This document shows positions 24,624 to 27,220 of a DNA stretch of 27,220 bases, in pieces (within the stretch, counting starts at the first letter, position 1; every line of letters begins with the position of its first letter). The stretch lies in NCBI GenBank assembly GCA_913054415.1, contig CAJXII010000006.1, forward strand, positions 1-27,220. Reading direction: 5' to 3'. The translations under genes were made by a program, and so were the position numbers. The DNA comes from an uncultured Arcobacter sp. Its GTDB lineage: Bacteria; Campylobacterota; Campylobacteria; Campylobacterales; Arcobacteraceae. The notes below the pieces were generated by a model. It was given only the letters and a program-made list of their open reading frames with translations. It was not told where the DNA came from and searched no databases.

Positions 24624-25505
24624 ATGAATGCAAGAATAAATACCATTTATACAAAAAAGTGTCAACCATTTATAAAGTGGGTTGGTGGTAAGAGAGGTTT
24701 ATTAGCTCAATTATTAGAAAAATTTCCAAAAAAATTTGAAAACTATCATGAACCATTTTTAGGCGGTGGAGCAGTATTTTTTGAATTATACTCACAAGGT
24801 TTATTGAAAGATAAAAATATATATCTTTCAGATATAAACTCTGAATTAATAAATACATACAACGTAGTTAAAAATAATCCCAATGAATTAATAAATAATC
24901 TTGAAAATTTTAAAGAAAAACATAGCAAAGAATTTTATTATGAAATTAGGGAGATTGATCGTACTGAAAAATTTAAAACTTTAACAAAAATTGAACGAGC
25001 AACAAGATTTATATACCTTAATAAAACTTGTTTTAATGGACTTTATAGAGTAAATAAAAAAGGATATTTTAATACTCCAATTGGAAGTTATAAGAACCCT
25101 AATATAGCAGATAGGGATGCAATTTTAAGTGCAAGTGAAGCATTGCAAAATGCAATAATATCAAATAAACCATTCACGGAAGTAATTAATAATACCAATA
25201 AAAATGATTTAATCTATTTTGATCCACCATACTATCCATTAAATGTAACTTCAAGTTTTACAGCTTATGATGAAAATGAATTTTTAGATGATAAACAAAA
25301 AGAATTATTTAATATATTTGAAGAATTAGGTAAAAATGATTGCTTTGTTTTGCATAGTAATTCTGATACAGATTTTATAAAAAATCTATATAAAAGATAT
25401 GATATTAACTTTGTTCAAGCAAATAGATTTATTAATAGCAAAAGTAATAGTCGCGGCAAAATTAGTGAAGTTTTAATAAGAAGTTTTAGGAGAAATAATG
25501 GCTAG
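24624..25505 (+). CDS. Dam-type DNA adenine-N6 methyltransferase
   Basis: The 293-residue D12-class methyltransferase transfers a methyl group from S-adenosylmethionine to adenine in DNA. Motif X is FIKWVGGKRGLLAQLL (16-31), motif I is EPFLGGGAVFFEL (43-55), and motif IV is IYFDPPYYPL (197-206), where DPPY is the catalytic loop; TCFNGLYRVNKKGYFN (135-150) is typical of Dam/M.DpnII enzymes. GATC is a reasonable guess for the target site but is not shown. The last eight bases overlap the start of the DGQHR gene. It is AT-richer than the chromosomal genes on the left, pointing to transfer. No recognisable restriction enzyme is adjacent. Confidence 0.9.
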   Translation: MNARINTIYTKKCQPFIKWVGGKRGLLAQLLEKFPKKFENYHEPFLGGGAVFFELYSQGLLKDKNIYLSDINSELINTYNVVKNNPNELINNLENFKEKHSKEFYYEIREIDRTEKFKTLTKIERATRFIYLNKTCFNGLYRVNKKGYFNTPIGSYKNPNIADRDAILSASEALQNAIISNKPFTEVINNTNKNDLIYFDPPYYPLNVTSSFTAYDENEFLDDKQKELFNIFEELGKNDCFVLHSNSDTDFIKNLYKRYDINFVQANRFINSKSNSRGKISEVLIRSFRRNNG

Positions 25506-26538
25506 TTTAGTAATTAAAAATTGCATAAAAATCAAACAAAATGACATTCCTTTATATATTTTTACATTAAATGCAGGTGAAGTTTATAATAATTTTGAAG
25601 TATCAAGAAGATATGAAGATAAAGAAAAAGGTTATCAAAGAATTGTAAAAGATACAAAAATTAAAAAGATTGTATCTTATCTAAGTGGAAAGAGTGAAAA
25701 TTCTTATCCTTCTTTATTACCAAATAGTATATTAATTGCATTAGATAATATAAACTTCAATACCAATACATTAACAATTAATGATGAAGATGGCACAAAA
25801 GGATTAATAATTGATGGTCAACATCGTTTAAAAGGTGCTTATGAATATGACATTAATTTTCCATTAATAATTATAGGTATAGGTGGTTTAGAACCAAAAT
25901 ATCAAGCTAGACTTTTTATTACAATTAATAAAACCCAAACCTCGTTACCTAGTGCTTTATATTTAGATCTTATTAGTGCAACTTCTGACGAAGATATACG
26001 AGCAAATTTAGATGGCGAAGTAATTACATCTGAACAAAAAGCCACAGAATTAGTAAAGGATTTAAATAGAGATGAAAGCTCATCCTTAAAAGACTTAATA
26101 GCAGAAACTGGCGAAGAAAGAGGTAAAATAAATTTATCACAATTGGTTGGTATAATAAAAAAATATATCAATTATACTGATGGTAAATTTAAAGGATATT
26201 CTTATAATGATCAATTGAAAATATTAATTAATTATTTTAATGCAATTAAAGTTGTATTTGAAAATGATTGGGATGAAAAAATACTATTTAAAACAACTAT
26301 ATTAGGTGGTTTACTAAAAGCTATAGATGGTGTTTTTGATGTTGTTAATACAATACATAATAATTTTAAGGAAAATAGTATAATTTATGTATTATCAAAT
26401 GTTCAAGAACTTAATCTTAATGAACTAGCAAATTCAGTAGGTGGCGGAATAAAAGCTCAAGATAGTTTTGCGAAAAGATTTATAAAAGAAGTAAAAGATA
26501 AAATTAAAGATGATAATAAGTATAAGGTAGATTTATAA
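25498..26538 (+). CDS. DGQHR-domain protein (DndB-like)
   Basis: The 346-residue protein carries the name-giving motif DGQHR (106-110) within KGLIIDGQHRLKGAYEYDIN, followed by LEPKYQARLFITINKTQTSL (131-150). Upstream is a charged stretch, RRYEDKEKGYQRIVKDTKIK (37-56). This ParB/DndB-like domain occurs in DNA phosphorothioation gene clusters and in genomic-island proteins near methyltransferases. The C-terminal 150 residues are uncharacterised (ILINYFNAIKVVFENDWDEK and a terminal Lys-rich helix). It overlaps the Dam gene by eight bases and touches the next gene stop to start, so the three form one operon. A DNA-modification-related role is inferred. Confidence 0.85.
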   Translation: MASLVIKNCIKIKQNDIPLYIFTLNAGEVYNNFEVSRRYEDKEKGYQRIVKDTKIKKIVSYLSGKSENSYPSLLPNSILIALDNINFNTNTLTINDEDGTKGLIIDGQHRLKGAYEYDINFPLIIIGIGGLEPKYQARLFITINKTQTSLPSALYLDLISATSDEDIRANLDGEVITSEQKATELVKDLNRDESSSLKDLIAETGEERGKINLSQLVGIIKKYINYTDGKFKGYSYNDQLKILINYFNAIKVVFENDWDEKILFKTTILGGLLKAIDGVFDVVNTIHNNFKENSIIYVLSNVQELNLNELANSVGGGIKAQDSFAKRFIKEVKDKIKDDNKYKVDL

Positions 26539-27159
26539 GTGTTTGAGAAGTTTACAGATAAATTTTCTGAATACACTATGTCAGACAGTAGATTTATAAA
26601 CGATATTGTAATTGAAGCTAATGATTATTCATTAGATGCTTATTTATTAAATGATATTGTAAAATTACTAGATAAGGTTATATTAAATAAGCTATCATCA
26701 GACTTACTATTTCAAAAGAATTATTGGAGTTGGGGATTTGTAACTATATATTATTCTAATTTTTATATGACACAAATTTTAAATAGAATAGTTGGAAATT
26801 TTTATATATATAAAGCAAAAAATTTTAATAAATATCTAACATATGATAAAAATAGTTGTTTATACAACGTCCCTGAAGATAATAATGGTGAAACTTCACA
26901 TTTAAGAGAATTTAAAAAATTAAAAAGTAATTTTTCTTATATTAAAACTTGGGATAATACAAAATTAAAGAATTTATTAGATATTGTACAAGTAAAGAAT
27001 AAAGACCTCCTTTTTAAATATACTATTGATAATGAAATAAAAGAATCTGAAATAAGAAATGAAATCAATTATAGGTTACACCACTATAAAGAAATAGAAT
27101 TGGAACAAAAAGTAAGATTATTTAATAAAAAAGTTGAGTTCCCGATATATCGGAGATGA
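26539..27159 (+). CDS. Unrecognised third gene of the Dam-DGQHR operon, possibly truncated
   Basis: The 206-residue product starts at GTG 26539, directly after the stop of the DGQHR gene. It looks mostly helical. The stretch YWSWGFVTIYYSNFYMTQIL (near 67-86) and SEIRNEINYRLHHYKEIELE (near 170-190) recall HEPN-like helical domains, but I cannot claim a match; it could equally be an unknown nuclease or effector. Its last codons (EFPIYRR) are read from DNA that encodes the N-terminus of thiL in another frame, so the natural C-terminus may be lost. Composition is very AT-rich (sampled 60-base line about 17% GC, versus about 35% in radA). Confidence 0.6.
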   Translation: MFEKFTDKFSEYTMSDSRFINDIVIEANDYSLDAYLLNDIVKLLDKVILNKLSSDLLFQKNYWSWGFVTIYYSNFYMTQILNRIVGNFYIYKAKNFNKYLTYDKNSCLYNVPEDNNGETSHLREFKKLKSNFSYIKTWDNTKLKNLLDIVQVKNKDLLFKYTIDNEIKESEIRNEINYRLHHYKEIELEQKVRLFNKKVEFPIYRR

Positions 27160-27220
27160 TGGGGCTATAGTAGGAGATAAAATCTACAGTATGGATGCCT
27201 TTTTTGAGGGGGTTCATTTT
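27116..27220 (+). CDS. thiL: Thiamine-monophosphate kinase, 5' part (start lost or displaced, runs off window)
   Basis: From 27116 the frame reads DYLIKKLSSRYIGDDGAIVG, then GDKIYSMDAFFEGVHF to the window end. IGDD and the D-x-x-x-EGVHF pattern are the hallmark N-terminal ATP/Mg-binding motifs of ThiL, which phosphorylates thiamine monophosphate to the diphosphate. The homologous N-terminus seems to begin at or before 27116, but an in-frame TAA lies at 27113-27115 and no ATG or GTG precedes IGDD; only TTG 27134 is available, without a ribosome site. The frame overlaps the end of the preceding gene. Either the start was lost by insertion of the island, or a TTG is used, or the junction is an assembly error. 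Confidence 0.7.

Noticed and set aside
26834..26840. ATCTAAC, the R'' expected for a second cassette
   Set aside because: It lies inside the coding region of the third operon gene, about 300 bases from the nearest GTTRRRY heptamer noticed downstream (27133-27139), and has no hairpin partner; in so AT-rich a stretch it is likely chance.
27133..27139. GTTGAGT as a terminal attC/secondary core site at the thiL junction
   Set aside because: The heptamer fits GTTRRRY, but no R'' or paired arms are seen upstream, and ThiL-like sequence extends upstream of it, so it is probably not the crossover point.

Overview
The window looks like a chromosomal segment of a Campylobacterota (epsilonproteobacterial) bacterium. 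Base composition is AT-rich, and the gene set fits the group: a quinone-type PyrD, a YgiQ-type radical SAM protein, tandem PPK2 kinases, a TRAP transporter, an MsbA/MurJ cell-envelope pair, and promoters that show a TATAAT-like -10 but little -35. Arcobacter- or Sulfurimonas-like relatives seem likely, but the genus cannot be fixed from the sequence alone.

Bases 1-8196 are minus-strand housekeeping genes: a frameshifted NMT1/THI5-like sensor domain, ygiQ, a ZnuA-like binding protein that has lost its metal ligands, aspS (TTG start), two adjacent ppk2 genes (the second carries an N-terminal domain resembling the arm-binding domain of phage integrases), and an agmatinase-type ureohydrolase. From 8305 to 13543 the plus strand carries a TRAP operon (two binding proteins, DctQ, DctM), then two small uncharacterised genes and a TrmO-like gene. 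From 13536 back to 23836 a tightly packed minus-strand run holds pyrD, a tyrosine-phosphatase-like gene, msbA, murJ, an exported endonuclease/exonuclease/phosphatase, a Ca/Na antiporter, ybeY, a small Cys-containing gene, radA and an integron integrase.

The accessory part begins at 22874. It is a compact integron: intI (minus), an intergenic region of about 300 bp with divergent promoter signals, a 49-bp perfect palindrome and direct repeats, an attI-type core (GTTATAC), one gene cassette encoding a small exported protein, and a 133-bp attC. The R'' of this attC is the exact complement of the first bases of the cassette, which is what an excisable cassette requires. Beyond the attC, with its own promoter, lies a very AT-rich three-gene operon: a Dam-type adenine methyltransferase, a DGQHR-domain protein (DndB-like domain), and an unrecognised protein. 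Overlapping or abutting ORFs tie the three genes together. This is the best candidate in the window for an undescribed, possibly defence-related, system.

The window ends in the start of thiL (thiamine-monophosphate kinase). The thiL reading frame overlaps the end of the third island gene and has an in-frame stop just upstream, so the right edge of the island seems to have removed or altered the thiL start, unless the junction is an assembly artefact or a TTG start is used. No tRNA, rRNA or CRISPR array was seen.
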